Origin: Laguncularia racemosa
Taxonomy: Eukaryota; Streptophyta; Magnoliopsida; Myrtales; Combretaceae
DNA: 64,000 nt
Direction of reading: 5' to 3'
Assembly (NCBI GenBank): GCA_037954665.1
Contig: JBBMOL010000135.1
Span: 5,001-69,000, forward strand
The position numbers and the translations under genes are program-made. The notes under the pieces are model-generated. The model was not told the origin of the DNA, did no database searches, and was given only the letters and a program-made list of their open reading frames with translations. Positions 10,163-24,228 of this stretch are shown here, piece after piece. Each line of letters opens with the position of its first letter. Position 1 is the first letter of the stretch.

Positions 10163-13100
10163 TCATCGCAAATATCACTACAAATGATGTCATCATCGCT
10201 GCAAGCATCACTTCGTCATCACAAATATCATTGCTGCAAATGTCATCATCGTAGCAAAGGTAGTCGCTACAAATATCAATATCATTGCTGCAAACATCGT
10301 CGCTGCAAATATCGTCATCATCATTGTAAACATCATCATTGCAAATATCATCGCTGCAAATATTGTCATTACAATTATTATCACTGCAAATGTCCTCATC
10401 TTCACTACAAACATTGTCACTGCAAATATCATTGCTACAAATATTATCACCACTTATATCATCATTGCAAATATTGTCTCCGCAAATTTCCTTGCTGCAA
10501 ATGTCCTTGTCGTCACAACAAACATCATTGCCACAAGTATCATGACAACGAATGTTGTCACTGTAAATGTAGTCAGTGCAAATATCATGGCTACAAATGT
10601 TATCGTCGCAAATATTGCTGCTGTAAATGCTTTCATCATAGCTGGAAACATCTTCGCTGCAAATGTCCTTATCATCATTGCAAACATCATTGCTGTAAAT
10701 ATCATCGCTACAAATATTATCACAAGCAATATCTTCACTACAAATCTTATCGCTGCAAATGTGGTCAGTGCAAATATTGTCACTACAAATGTCACCACCG
10801 CAAATATTGTCATCACAAATATCATCACTACAAACAACATCACCACAAATATTATCGCTGCAAATGTTGTCATCATGGCAATGTTTATCTCCATAAATGT
10901 CGTCATCATTACTATAAACAACATCACCACAAATATCATCGATGCAAATGTTGCCATTGTCATTACAAACATCATTTCAACACTATAGATATTGTTGCTG
11001 TAAATTTCGACATCATATTTGCAAACATTATCACCGCAAATATCATCATTGCTACAAACATCATCACCGCAAATGTCGTTGCTACAAATGTCGCTGCTGC
11101 AATTATTGTTTCTACAAATGTCCTCATCATCGCTGCAAACATCACGTCGCAAATATCTTCACTACAAGTGTCGTCACTACAAACATCATTGCCACAAAAA
11201 TCATTACTGCAAATGTTGTCATCGTGGCAATGTTTATCGCTGCAAATGTCATCGTCGTTGCAAAAATCATTGCTACAAATGTCTTCACTCCACTTATTGT
11301 CGCTATGACTATCTTTGTCATCACTGCAAATATCACCACTACTAGTGTCGTCGCTACAATTACTATTGCCACAAATATCATTGCTACAAACATCATTGTC
11401 GTAAATATCGTTGCTGTAAATGTCGTTCTTACAAATATCTTGATGTAAATGTCTTTATCATCGCTGCAAACATCACCACCACAAATATCATCACTGTAAA
11501 TGTCTCCACTACAATTATTGTCACCCAAAATATTGTCTCCAAAAATGTCCTTGTCATCGCTACAAACATCATTACTACAAATGTTGTTGCTGCAAATGTG
11601 GTCACCGCAAATATCGTTCCTACAAATATGGTCGTCGTAAATATCGTTGTTGCAATTGTCATTGTCATCTCTACAAAAACCGCCATCACAAATATCATCA
11701 CTACTGCAAACATTATCGCCGCATATATCATCATAGCAAATGTCGATGCTATAAATGTGGTCAGCGTAAATATTATCACTGCAAAAGTCATCATCACAAA
11801 TATTATTACTGCAAACATCGTCACCACAATTATCATCGTTGCAAATGTTGTCACTCCGAATGTGGTCGGTGTAAATACTATTGCTACAACTGTTATCGTT
11901 GTAAATATAGTTGCTACAAATAATGTCCTTGTTATCACTACAAATGTTGTTGTTGCAAATGTGGTCATCGCAAATATCGTTCCTACAAATATGGTCATCG
12001 TAAATATCGTTGCTGCAATTGTCATTATCATCTCTACAAAGACCGCCATCACAAATATCATCACTACTGCAAACATTATCGCCGCATATATCATCATAGC
12101 AAATGTCGATGCTGCAAATGTGGTCAACGTAAATATCGTCATTACAAAAGTCATCATTACAAATATTATTGCTGCAAACATCGTCACCGCAATTATCATC
12201 ATTGCAAATGTTGTCACTCCGAATGTGGTCAGTGTAAATACCGTCGCTGCAAATGTTATTGTTGTAAATATAGTTGCTACAAATGTCCTCGTCGTCACTG
12301 TAAACATTATTGCCACAAAAATCATCACTACAAATGTCATCACTGTGACTATTGTCTTCATAAATATTGTTGCTACAAATGTCCTTGTCATCGCTGCAAA
12401 CATCATCACTAAAAATTCCGTCATCTTGGCAAAGTTTATCACTACAAATGTGTCGTCGTCACTGCAAATATCATCGCTAAAAATGTCATTGTTGCAATTA
12501 TTATCTCTACATCTATCCTCGTCGTCACCAAAAATATCATCACTATAATTATTGCCACCACAAATATCATCGCAACAAATGTCCACATTGTCACTACAAA
12601 CATCTTTACTGCAAATATCATCGCTATAAATCTCATCGCTACAAATAAGGTCACCACAAATATCGTCATTACAAATGTCATTGTTGTTGCTATAAACATC
12701 ATCACCGGAAATATCATCACTGCTAATGTTGTCGTCGTGGTAAAGTTTGTTGTTGCTGTAAACATCATCGCCGCAAATGTCATCACTACAAATGTCGTTG
12801 CTGTAATTATTATCATGGCAATTATACCTATCATCAACCGTAAATATCATCGCTACAAATGTCGTCATTGCAATTATTACCACAACAAATATCATCACCG
12901 CAAATGTCATCGTTGCAAACATCATCAACATAAATATCATCGTTGCAAATGTCATTGTGCAAATGTAGTCATTGTAAATACATTATTGCAAATGTCATCA
13001 GAAAAAATATTTTCACCACATATATCGTCGCTACAAACATTATCACCGCAATTATCATCATTAAAAAAGTCATCACTACAATTATTGTCACTGTAAATAT

Positions 13101-13880
13101 CATTGCTACAATTGTCCTTATTGTCACCGCAAATATCAACACTATAATTATCGTCGTCGTGGCAAAGTTTGTCGCTGCAAATATCATCACTACAAATGTC
13201 ATCATTATCACAACAAACAATGTCGCTGCAAATATCATTACTACAAATGTCATTATTGTGGTAAAGGTTGTCATTGTAGCAAACATCGTTGCCACAAGTA
13301 TCATTGCTACAAATGTCATCGTCGTGGTAAAGTTCATCATTGAAAATGTCATTATCATCGTTGCAAACATTGTTGCTACAATTATCATCATTGCAAATGT
13401 TGTCACTATAGTTATTATTACTGCAAATTTCCTCGCCATCACTATAAAACACCGTCACTGTAAATATCATTGTTGAAAATGTCATCATTACAAATGTGGT
13501 CGTCACAAGTATCGTCACCGCAAATGTCATTGTAGCAAATATTCTCGCCGCATATATCATCGCTACAAACATCCTCACCACAAATATCATCACTATAAAT
13601 GTCATCACTACAATTATTGCCACTGCAAATGTCTTCGTTGCAAATGTCATCATCATCGCTACAAACATCGTAACAACAAATATCATCATTGCACAAGTTG
13701 TCACTGCAAATGTGGTCACCGCAAATATCATCATTGCAAATGTCATCGCTGCAAATATTGTCAAAGCAAATGTCCTCGTCGTTGCTACAAACATTGTCAC
13801 TGCAAATGTTGATGCTGTAAATGTGGTCGTCGTAAATATCGTTGTTGCAAATATTATAGCCACAAATATCATCCCTGTAA
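10163..13880. repeat. Minisatellite array, block 2
   Basis: This block has the same 15-bp unit family as block 1, with frequent 18- and 21-bp variants. It contains a clear higher-order tandem duplication (11583-12308). The longest open frame on the minus strand (about 508 codons, 11429-12955) spans that duplication and repeats itself accordingly. No gene is supported. Confidence 0.93.
11583..12308. repeat. Two tandem copies of a 363-bp higher-order repeat
   Basis: Copy 1 is 11583-11945 and copy 2 is 11946-12308. Matching landmarks are offset by exactly 363 bp at both ends: the GTCAC/TCGCAAATATCGTTCCTAC segment at 11601 and 11964, and ATAGTTGCTAC at 11907 and 12270. Each copy holds about 24 units in the same order of variants, including one 18-bp unit with ACTACTGCAAAC. 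The copies differ by scattered transitions. Confidence 0.9.
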
Positions 13881-13883
13881 ACA

Positions 13884-14787
13884 AGGTTGTTAAAATTGTG
13901 ATTTTACATAGAATTGCCAGGGGGTCCATAAAATCAAAATGTAGAAATGTAAGTCTTTACAACCTTTATAAAATAACTTTCAAATATTATAAATTGATAC
14001 ATTTTTATTTTTTTATTTTAAAGATAAAATTTTGAAGTTATTAGCCAAATTTTATAGTCTATGTTTAAAATTATTAAATGATATATTCAATTAAAGATTT
14101 ACTTATCAAATTACTATTTTTATAATTTTTTAAAAAAAATATAAAAGATATTTATTAATAAAAAAGTAAATTTTATTTTATTTAAAACTTATTTTATAAT
14201 TCTTAATATCTATACAAAAACTCCCCAACATAGTGGAATTTGAATATTATCAACCACACGATTTTAATATGTGGCTAAAAAGGAAAAAAAAAAAACCTCA
14301 AGATTTTAATGTAGTTTGAACTCCCTTTTCTACAAGCTATGCTTAAGTGTTGCCCGTGTCTCTCTCCTCTATCTTCTCTTTCACATTAATTTCCCTTGGC
14401 TGTCTCTTTGATGTCCCTTCTTCTTTTCTTTCTCCTATGTCTCATCTTATCTTATCTTTATCTTTCTATTTCTTATCTCACTATCTCTTCTCTCTCTCCT
14501 CTATGTAAACGATTTTGAAATCTTAACTTTAACTCATAATTTTACTATCAAAATATGGGCATTAGGCTAGGCACTATTTATTGTTGAAATATGGGGCCAA
14601 TTTCACGCAAGAAGTTGTTAGGAGCAAACTCGATTAAAACACCCTTAGAAATGCAATTTTATCGATTCCACCTAGTGGAGTCATGATTCAAGTGCAATTT
14701 TACCCCAAAAAAATTTCGTATGTGAATTGACAAGGTATGTGCTCACAAACTAGCGATTTGTACAAACGTATGAGTTAAATCGCGATT
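13884..14787 (+). mobile_element. AT-rich terminal-inverted-repeat element, copy 1
   Basis: This non-repeat island splits the array. The left end reads GGTTGTTAAAATTGTGATTT and the right end, read inward on the minus strand, GTTGTCAAAATCGCGATTT, so the ends form an inverted repeat of about 20 bp. The interior is AT-rich with a TC-rich stretch at about 14350-14510. I found no coding sequence, so it is non-autonomous. The same element occurs reversed at about 24232-25158. Target duplication and superfamily could not be settled; end bases are approximate. Confidence 0.8.
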
Positions 14788-17700
14788 TTGACAACATTGG
14801 CTACAAATGTCCTTATCATCACTAAAAACATCATTACTGCAAATATCACCGCTGTAAAAGTCATCATTGTGGCAAACTTTGTCACTACAAATGTCATCAT
14901 GGTTGCTGCAAACATCGTCATCACAAATATCATTGCTGCAAATGTCGATGTTGCAAATATTATCACCGCAAATATTGTTGATGCAAATGTCCTCATCGCC
15001 ACTGCCAGCATCGTCACCACAAACATCATCACTACAACTGTGGTCGCCACAAATATTGTTTCTACAAATGTCATAGCTGAATTATGGTCACCATAAATAT
15101 TGTCACAGCAAGTGTCCTTGTCTTTGCTGCAAACATCGATGCCACAAATATCATCGTTACAAATGTCGTCATTGTGGCAAAGTTTATTGCTGCAAATGTG
15201 GTCATTATCACAACAAGCATCGTCACCACAAATGTCATTGTTACAGATGTTGTCACTGCAATTATTGTCTCTACAAATATCATCATTACAAATTTCCTTG
15301 TCCTCGCTACAAACATCGTTACTACAAATATCATCACAACAAATGTCAACGCTATGAAACTTGTTGCCACAAATATCATCATTGCAAGCCATTGTCAATA
15401 TCATCATCATTGCAAACATCATCACTGCAAATATCATTGTTGCAAATGCCATTACTACAACTATGGTCACCATAAATATCATCACTGTAAATGTCTTCAT
15501 TGTCACTACAAACATCATCACCACAAATATCATCACTGCAAACGTCACCATCTCGACAAAGTTTGTCACTGCAAATGTGGCCATCACAAGTATCATTGCC
15601 CCAACAAGCATCATCACCACAAATGTAATTGCTACAAATGTCATCATTGTAAATATTTTTGCCACAAATATCGTTACTACAATTATCTTCGTCGATGCTA
15701 GAAACATCGTCGGCTGCAAATATCATCGCTGTAAATGTCATTACTATAAATGTGGCCACTGCAATTATCAACACTACAAGTATTGTCACCACAAATACCA
15801 TCGCTGAAAATGTCCTCGTCGTCGCTATAAACACCGTCGCTGCAAATATCATCGCTACAAATGTCATCGTCGTCGCTGCAAACAATTTCATCACAAATAT
15901 CATCGTTACAAATGTCTTCGTTGTCACTGCAAACATCATCGCCACAAATATGATCATTGCAAATGTTGTCGCCGCAACTGTGGTCACCATAAATATCGTC
16001 ACTACAAATGTCGTTATTGCAAATATTGTCGCCGCAAACATCATCATTGTGGCAAAGTTTGTTGCTACAAATGTCGTCATCATTGCTGTAAACATCGCCA
16101 CTACAAATATCTTCACTACAATTTTCATCGCTACAATTATCGTCACCACAAATATCGTCGCTGCAAATGTCCTCACATCACTGTAAACATCGTCATTATA
16201 AATATCATCATTGTAAATGTTATCATTGCAAATTTGGCTTCCGCAATTATCGTCATTACAAATTTTGGCACTACAAATGTCCTCATCATTGCTACAAACA
16301 CCATCGCCGCAAATATCATTGTTGTAAGTTTTGTTATCATAGCTGCAAACATTATCGCTGCAAATATCATCATTGCAAATGTTGCTGTCATTGCTATAAA
16401 CATTGTTGTCACAAATATCATCGCTACAAGTGTTGTCGCTGCAAATGTAATTGCCACAAGTATCACACTGCAAATATTATCGTCGCAACTATTGTCACTA
16501 CAAGTGTCCTCGCCATCACTACAAGCATCGTAGTCACAAATATCATCACTACAAATGTTATTGCTACAAATGTGGTCACCACAAATACCGTCACTACAAA
16601 TGTCCTCATTGACTCTACTAAATCGTCGGCATAAAAATTACCACTGCAAATGTTGTTGTGGTAGCAAAGTTTGTCGCTACAATTGTTAACGTCGTCATTG
16701 CAAACATCATCATTGCATATATCATCGTTGCAAATGTGGTCACTGCAAATATCATCACTGTAAATATTGTCACCACAAATATTGTTCCTACAAATGTCGT
16801 TGTCATTGCTGCAAATATCATCACTACAAATATCATCACTGCAAATGTCATCGTGGTAGCAAAGTTTATTGCTACAAATTCCGTCTCCATCACTGCAAAC
16901 ATCGTCACCGCAAATATCGTCCCTGCAAATGCCATCGCTATGATTATTGTCACTGTAAACATCATCATTGTAAATGTTATGGTCATCACTACAAACTTTA
17001 TTGCCACATATATCATTGCTGCAAATGTGCTTGCCCCAAATATTGTCATAACAAATGTCGCCATTGCAAATATTATTGCTACTAATATTGTCACTACAAA
17101 TGAGCTCATCATCACTCCAAACATTGTCGCCATGAATATCATTGCTACAAATGTTGTGTTGTCACTACAAACATCATCATCGCAAATATCGTCACCGCAA
17201 ATATTGATGCTACGATTATTGTCACTGCAAATATCATCATTATAAATGTCTTCATCACCATTACAAAAATCATCTCTATAAATATCATCGCTGCAAATGT
17301 TGTCATCGTTGCTGCAAATGTTGTCGCCGTTGCAACAAACATCGTTGCCACAAGTATCATCATTGCAAATGTCACCGCTACAATTATTGTTGCCGCAAAT
17401 ATTATAGCTATAAATTTCCACATCATCACTACAAATATCGTCGCCCCAAATATCATCACTACAAATGTATGTTACCATAAATATTGCCGCTATAAATGTC
17501 ATCTTAGCAAATAATATCCCCGCAAATATCATTGCTGCAAATGTCCCTATTGTCACTCAAACATCATTGCTGGAAAAATCATCGCTACAAATGTCATTGC
17601 TACAATTACTATCACCATGTACATTAATGCTGCAAATGTCCTCGTCATCACTGCAATTATCATCACTTCAAATGTTGTTGCTGCAATTATTATCATCGTA

Positions 17701-20700
17701 AATATTGTCACTGCAAATGTCCTCGTCATCGTTGCAAACATCATTGCTACAAATATTTCCGCTACAATGGTCGTGGCTGCAAATACTGTCACCACAAATG
17801 TCATCATCACAGCAAAGTTTGTCGTTGCAAATGTCTTTGTTGCAATTATTGTCACTTAAAATATCATCACAGCAAATGCCCCCATTGTCACTGTAAACAT
17901 ATAACCATAAATGTCATCTATGCAAATGTTGTTGTGGATGTATGTCATTGCAAATATCATCACTGCAAATATTAGCCATATAAATATCATTGCGGCAAAT
18001 GTTCTTGTCCTCACTGCAAACATCATCGCCACAAGTATCATCGCTGCAAATGTCGTTGCTATAATTATTGTTGCCACAAACATCATGCACTAAATGTCTT
18101 CTTCGACATCAGTGCAAACATCATTGCCGCATGTACCATCACTGCAAATGTTGTTGTCGTCGCAGCAAACATCGTTGCCACAAATCTCATTGTTGTGATT
18201 ATTGTCACCACAAATATCATCACTACAAATGTCCTCATCAATGCTACAAACATAGTCGTCGCAAATATCATCACTATAAATGTCGTTGTTACAAATATTT
18301 TCACCGCAAATATCATCGCTACAAATGTCCTTATTATCACTACAAACATTGTCACTACAAATGTCCTCATCATCGCTATGAAAATCATCGCTGTAAATAT
18401 GATCACTGCAATCTTATTGTTGTAGCAAAGTTTGTCACTACAAATGTTGTCCTCATTGCAGCAAACATCGTTGTCATAAATATCATCATTAAAATTATTA
18501 CTACCACGAATATCATCACTGCAAATGTCCTCAATATTGTTACAAACATCATCATTGCAAATATCATCACTTTAAATTTCATCGCTGCAAATGTGGTCGC
18601 CATAAATATCATTGCTGCAATTGTCGTCACTATAAATATTATTGCCACAAATATCATTACCGCAAATGTCCTTATTGTTGCGACTAACATTGTCATTGCA
18701 AATATCATTGTTACAAGTGTCCTTGTCATCATTGCAAACATCAATGCAACAAATATCATCACCACAAATGTCGTTGCTACAAATGTGGTCACTACAAATA
18801 TCTTCATTGCAAATGTCGCCATAAATATCTTCGTTGCAAACATTATTGCCATAAATACCATCATTGCAAATGCCATCCTTATTGTTGCAAACATCGCGCT
18901 ACAAATATCAACACTACAAATGTCATCACTACAATAATTGTCACTAAAAACATCATTGTTGCAAATGTCCTCGTCATCGCTACAAACATAGTCATTGTAA
19001 ATATCATCGTTACAAATGTCATCGTTGTAGCATAGTTTCTCACTGCAAATGTCCTAGTCGTCACTACAAACATTATTGTCGCAAATATCATTGCTGCAAA
19101 TGTTGTCACTGCAATTATTATCATCTCAAATATCAGCGCTGCAAATGTTGTCGCCACAAATATTATCATAGCAAATGTCAACGTCGCAAATATGGTCGCC
19201 ACAAATATCATCTTTGCGAATGTCTTCGTTAGTGCTGCAAACATCATCGCTGCAAATATCATCGTTGCAAATATCATCATAGCAAATGTCATCATTGCAA
19301 ATGCCATCATTATGGCAAAGTTTGTTGCTGCAATTTTCGTCGTTGTTGTGGAAAACATCATTGCCACAAATATCATCGCTGCAAATGTCATTGCTTCAAT
19401 TATTGTCGCCACAAATATCACCATCGTAAATATCATTGCTACAAATGTCGCCACTACAAATGTGGTCGCCGTAAATGTCATAGTTGGAAATATTGTCATC
19501 GTAAATATCATCACTGTAAATGTTATTGTCGCCATTACAAACATCACCTCCACAAATATCATTGCTGCAAATTTCGTCATCATGACGAAGTTTGTCATTG
19601 CAAATGTTTCCGTCGTCCCTATAAACATTGTCGCCGCAAATGTCGTCACATCAATTATTGTCGTTGCTAACATCATCACCGAAAATATCATCATTGCAAA
19701 TGTGGTCATTGGTAAATATCATTGCAACAAATGTTGTCACTTCAAATATTGTCATTGCAAATGTCCTAGTTGTTGTTGCAAATATCGTCACCGTAAACAT
19801 CATCACTATAAATGTCCTCAATGCAAATATGGTCGCCACAAATATCGTCATTGCAAATATTGTTACAACAAATATCGTTACTGCAAATGTCATTGTTATC
19901 ACTACAAATATCGTCGACATAAATGTCCTTGTCATAGTTGCCAACATCATCGCCACAAATATCATTACTACAAATTTCCTCACTGAAAATGTGGTTGCTG
20001 CAAATATCGCTGCTATTGTCGCCATAAATGTCATCATTGCAAATGTCCATGTCGTTGCTACAAACATTGATGCCATAAATATCATTGTTGCAAACATTGT
20101 TGCTGGAAATGTTGTTGCTGCAAATATCATCGTTGCAAATGCCATTGCTTCAAATATTGTCGTTGCAAATATCCTTGTCATTACTACAAATGCCATTATT
20201 GTGGTGAAGTTTATCACTACAAATGTTGTCGTCATTGTTGCAAACATCACACCGTAAAGATCGTCACTATAAATGTCATCGCTACAATTATTGTCACCGC
20301 AAACATTATTGTTGCAATTGTCCTTATCATTACTGCAAATATTGTCACCGCAATTATTTTAGCTGAAAATGTTGTTGTGGCATAGTTTCTCGCTGTAGAT
20401 GTCATCGTCATCACTACAAACATCATTGTAGCAAATATTATCACTGCAAATGTCGTCACTACAATTATTATCACCACAATTATCGTTACTACAAATACCA
20501 TCGTTGTAAATGTCCTTGCCACAAATATCATCACAACAAATGTTGTCACTGCACATATCGTCGTTGCAAATATCATCGCTACAAATGTCCTTGCCATTGC
20601 AGCAAATGTCACCATCATTACGGTAAAGTTTATCACCACAAATGCCATCGTTGTCATTGCAAACATCGTTGCCACAAATATCATCACTGCAAATGTTGTC

Positions 20701-23700
20701 ATTGCAAATATTGTTGTCACAAATATCATCACCACCAATGTCCTTATCGTCATTCTAAACATTGTTGCCACAAATATCATTGTTGCAAATGTCATCACTG
20801 CAAACGCGGTCACTACAAAAAATCATCACTACAAACATCGTCACTACAAATGTTGTTGTTGCAAATATTGTCGCTACAAATATAGTCACTACAAACATTG
20901 TCGCTACAAATATAGTCACTACAAACATTGTCGCTACAAATATAGTCACTATAAATGCCCTCATCATGGTTGCAAGCATCAGTACCATGAATATCATCAC
21001 TGCAAATGTTGTCCTTGCTGCTATAAACATTGTTGCCACAAATATCATCGTCGTAAATGTTCACGCCGCGAATTTCGTTGCTACAAATATCCTCGTCGTT
21101 ACCACAAACATCGTCACCACAAGCATCATCATTGCAAATGTCATCATTTTAGCCAAGTTTGTCACTACAAATGTCAATGTCATCACTATAAACATCATCA
21201 CCGCTAATATCATCGCTGTAAATGTCATTGGTTTAATTATTGTTGCCACAAATATCATCATTGCAAATGTCGTCGCTGCAAATGCGGTCGTCACAAATTT
21301 CATTGCTAGAAATATTATCGCCGCAAATATCATCACCACAAATTTCGTCGTCATAAATATCATTGCTACAAATGTCATTGCTACAATTATTATCTTTGCA
21401 AATATCGTTGATGCAAACATTGTCTTCGTAAATATCATTGTTGTAAGTGTGGTCACCGTAAATATCGCTGCTACAAATGTTGTTGTTACAATTGTGGTTG
21501 CCGCTAATATCATCGCTGCAAATGTCATTATTGTAAATATTATTGCCATAAATATCATCGCTGCAAATGTCCTTATCGTCGCTACTAACATGGTCACCAC
21601 AAATATCATCACTACAAATATTTTAGCCGCAAATATCATCGCTACAAAGATCATTGCTGCAAATATCATCACTGCAAATGTCGTCACTACAAATGTGGTC
21701 ATCGCAAATATCATCACTTTAAATATTATCGCCGCAAGTATCATCGCTACAAATGTTGTCATTATTGCCAAAAGCATCATCGATGCAAATGTTGATGCTG
21801 CAAATGCAATTGCCATAAATATTGTCGCTACAAATATTGTCACCACAAATATCGTTGCTGCAAATGTTATTGTCATCACTGTAAACATCGTCATCACAAA
21901 TATCATTACTGGAAATGCCATTGACGCGGTAAAGTTTGTCACTACAAATGTCTTCGTCATTGCCCCAAATATCATTACTAAAAATGTAGACACCACAAAT
22001 ATCAACGCTACAAATGTTGTTGCTGCAAACATCAACATCATCACTACTAATGTTGTCATTGTGGCAATGTCTGTCCCTTTAAATTTCGTCATTGTCACTG
22101 TAAACATCATAGCCATAAATATCATCACTAGAAATGTCCTCGTCGTTGATGTAAACATCGTTAGTGCAAATATCATCACTACAAATGTTAATGCTGCAAA
22201 TGTGGACATCGTAAATATGGTTGCTACAAATATTATTATTGCATATATCATCATCGCGAATGTCATCACTGCAAATGTCATTGTCGTAGCAACATTTGTC
22301 ACTACATATGTTGTTGCTGCAAATATTGTTGCTAAATATGTCCTCATGTCGCCACAAATATCATCACTACAAATGTGATTACTACAATATTGTCGCTACA
22401 ATTGTTATCACTACAAATATTGTCACTACAAATATTGTCGCCGCAAATACCATCACTACTAATGTCATCTTTTGGCAATGCTTGTCACTACAAATGTCGT
22501 CAACCTCGCTACAAACATCATTGCCACAAATATCAATGTTGTAAATATCATCGTTGCAATTATTCTCACCATAAATATCTTATATCTAAATGTCCTTGTT
22601 GTCAATACAAATATCATCATAGCAAGTGTCATCTCTACAAATGTGGTATAGTCATTGCAAATATTATTGCCACAAATATCCTCGCTACAAATGTCATTGT
22701 CATTGCTACAAACAACATCCCCTCAAATAGAATCACTACAAATGTCATTGCAGCAATTGGTGTTGCCTCAAATATCATCATTGCAAATGTCCTTGTTATC
22801 GCTAAAAACATCAACGTTGTAAATATCATCGCATCATTGCTACAAATGTGGTCGCTGCAAATATTGTCATTACAAATGTCGTCACTATAGATTTTGTTGC
22901 CACAAATTTCGTCACTCCAAAATGTCTTTGTAGTCGTTGCAAACATCATCACCACGTATACCATCGCTGCAAATGTCGTCATTATGGTGAAGTTTGTCAC
23001 TGCAAATGTCGTCATCGTCGTTGTAAACATCACCCTACAAATATCATTGCTATAAATGTCGTCGCCACAATTATTGTCGCCACACATATCGTCCCTACAA
23101 ATGTCCTCGCCGCAAATATCATTGTTGCAAATGCCATCGCTATAAACGTCATCGTTGCAAATATGGTCATTGCAAATATTATTGTTACAAAATGTCCTTA
23201 TTATCACTGCAAACAACGTCGTCACAAATATCATTACTGCAAATGTCATCATCATGGCAAAGTTTGTCACAGCAAATGTCGTCGTCATTGCTACAAACAT
23301 CATTGCCGCAAATATGATCACTGCAAATGTGGTCACCACAAAAATTGTTGCTACAAATGTGATTGTTGCAAATATGGTTGTCGTAAATATCATCATTGCA
23401 AATGTCCCCATCATCTTTAGAAAAGTCATCACCACGAATGTCATCGCTACAAATGTCATTGTTGTAGCAAAGTTTGTCATTGCAAATGCCGTCGTCGTCA
23501 CAACAAACATCATCATCACAAATGTCATCGTTGCAATTATTGTCACCGTAAATATTGTTACTCCAAATTTTCTCATCGTCACTGTAAACGTCATCGCTAC
23601 AAACATTATCACTACAAATGTAGTCACTGCAGATGTATGTCACCACAAATATCGTCACTGCAAATGTCATCACAGTAAATATTATCCTCACAAATATCAT

Positions 23701-24228
23701 CACCGTAAATGTGCTTGTTATCACTATAAACATCATTAATGCAAATATCATCGCTACAAATGTCATTGCTATCATTATTGTTGCTGTAATTATTGCCATA
23801 GTAAATGTCCTTATCATCGTCACTACAAATATTATCACCGTAAATGTCATTGTGGCAAACTCCATCGCTGCAAATATTGTCACTGTAAATATCGTCACTA
23901 TAAATGTCCTCATTATCGTTGCCAATATCATCCCTACAAATATCATTGCTTCAAATGTCATCACTACAAATGTGGTCGCAATAAAAATCATCATTGCAAA
24001 TGTCATCGTCATAGCAAAGTTTGTCACTACTAATGTCATCATCATTGCAGTAAACATCATTGCCGCAAATATCATCCCTGTAAATGTCGTTGCCACAAAA
24101 ATTATCATCGCAAATATCGATGTTGCAAATGTCATCATCGGTGCTACAAACATTGTCGTTGCAAATATCATCACTGCAAATGTCATCTCTTCAATTATTG
24201 TTGCCGCAAATATTGTCACCGCCATAGT
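14788..24228. repeat. Minisatellite array, block 3 (longest)
   Basis: About 9.4 kb of the same 15-bp unit family, uninterrupted. It contains a locally homogenised 30-bp triplet (20867-20956). The longest plus-strand open frame in the window, about 538 codons at 20762-22378, lies here and translates to a monotonous N-V/I-X-X-A/T five-residue repeat. Frame changes are common and the opposite strand is equally open. Confidence 0.93.
20867..20956. repeat. Three near-identical copies of a 30-bp double unit
   Basis: The pair ATTGTCGCTACAAAT plus ATAGTCACTACAAAC is repeated three times in a row. Only the last half-unit differs (ATAAAT instead of ACAAAC). Elsewhere neighbouring units are heavily diverged, so this marks a recent local expansion. 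Confidence 0.92.

Noticed and set aside
13884..14787. Assigning the inverted-repeat element to Mutator, hAT or PIF/Harbinger
   Set aside because: No clear target duplication of diagnostic length was found at either copy and there is no transposase.
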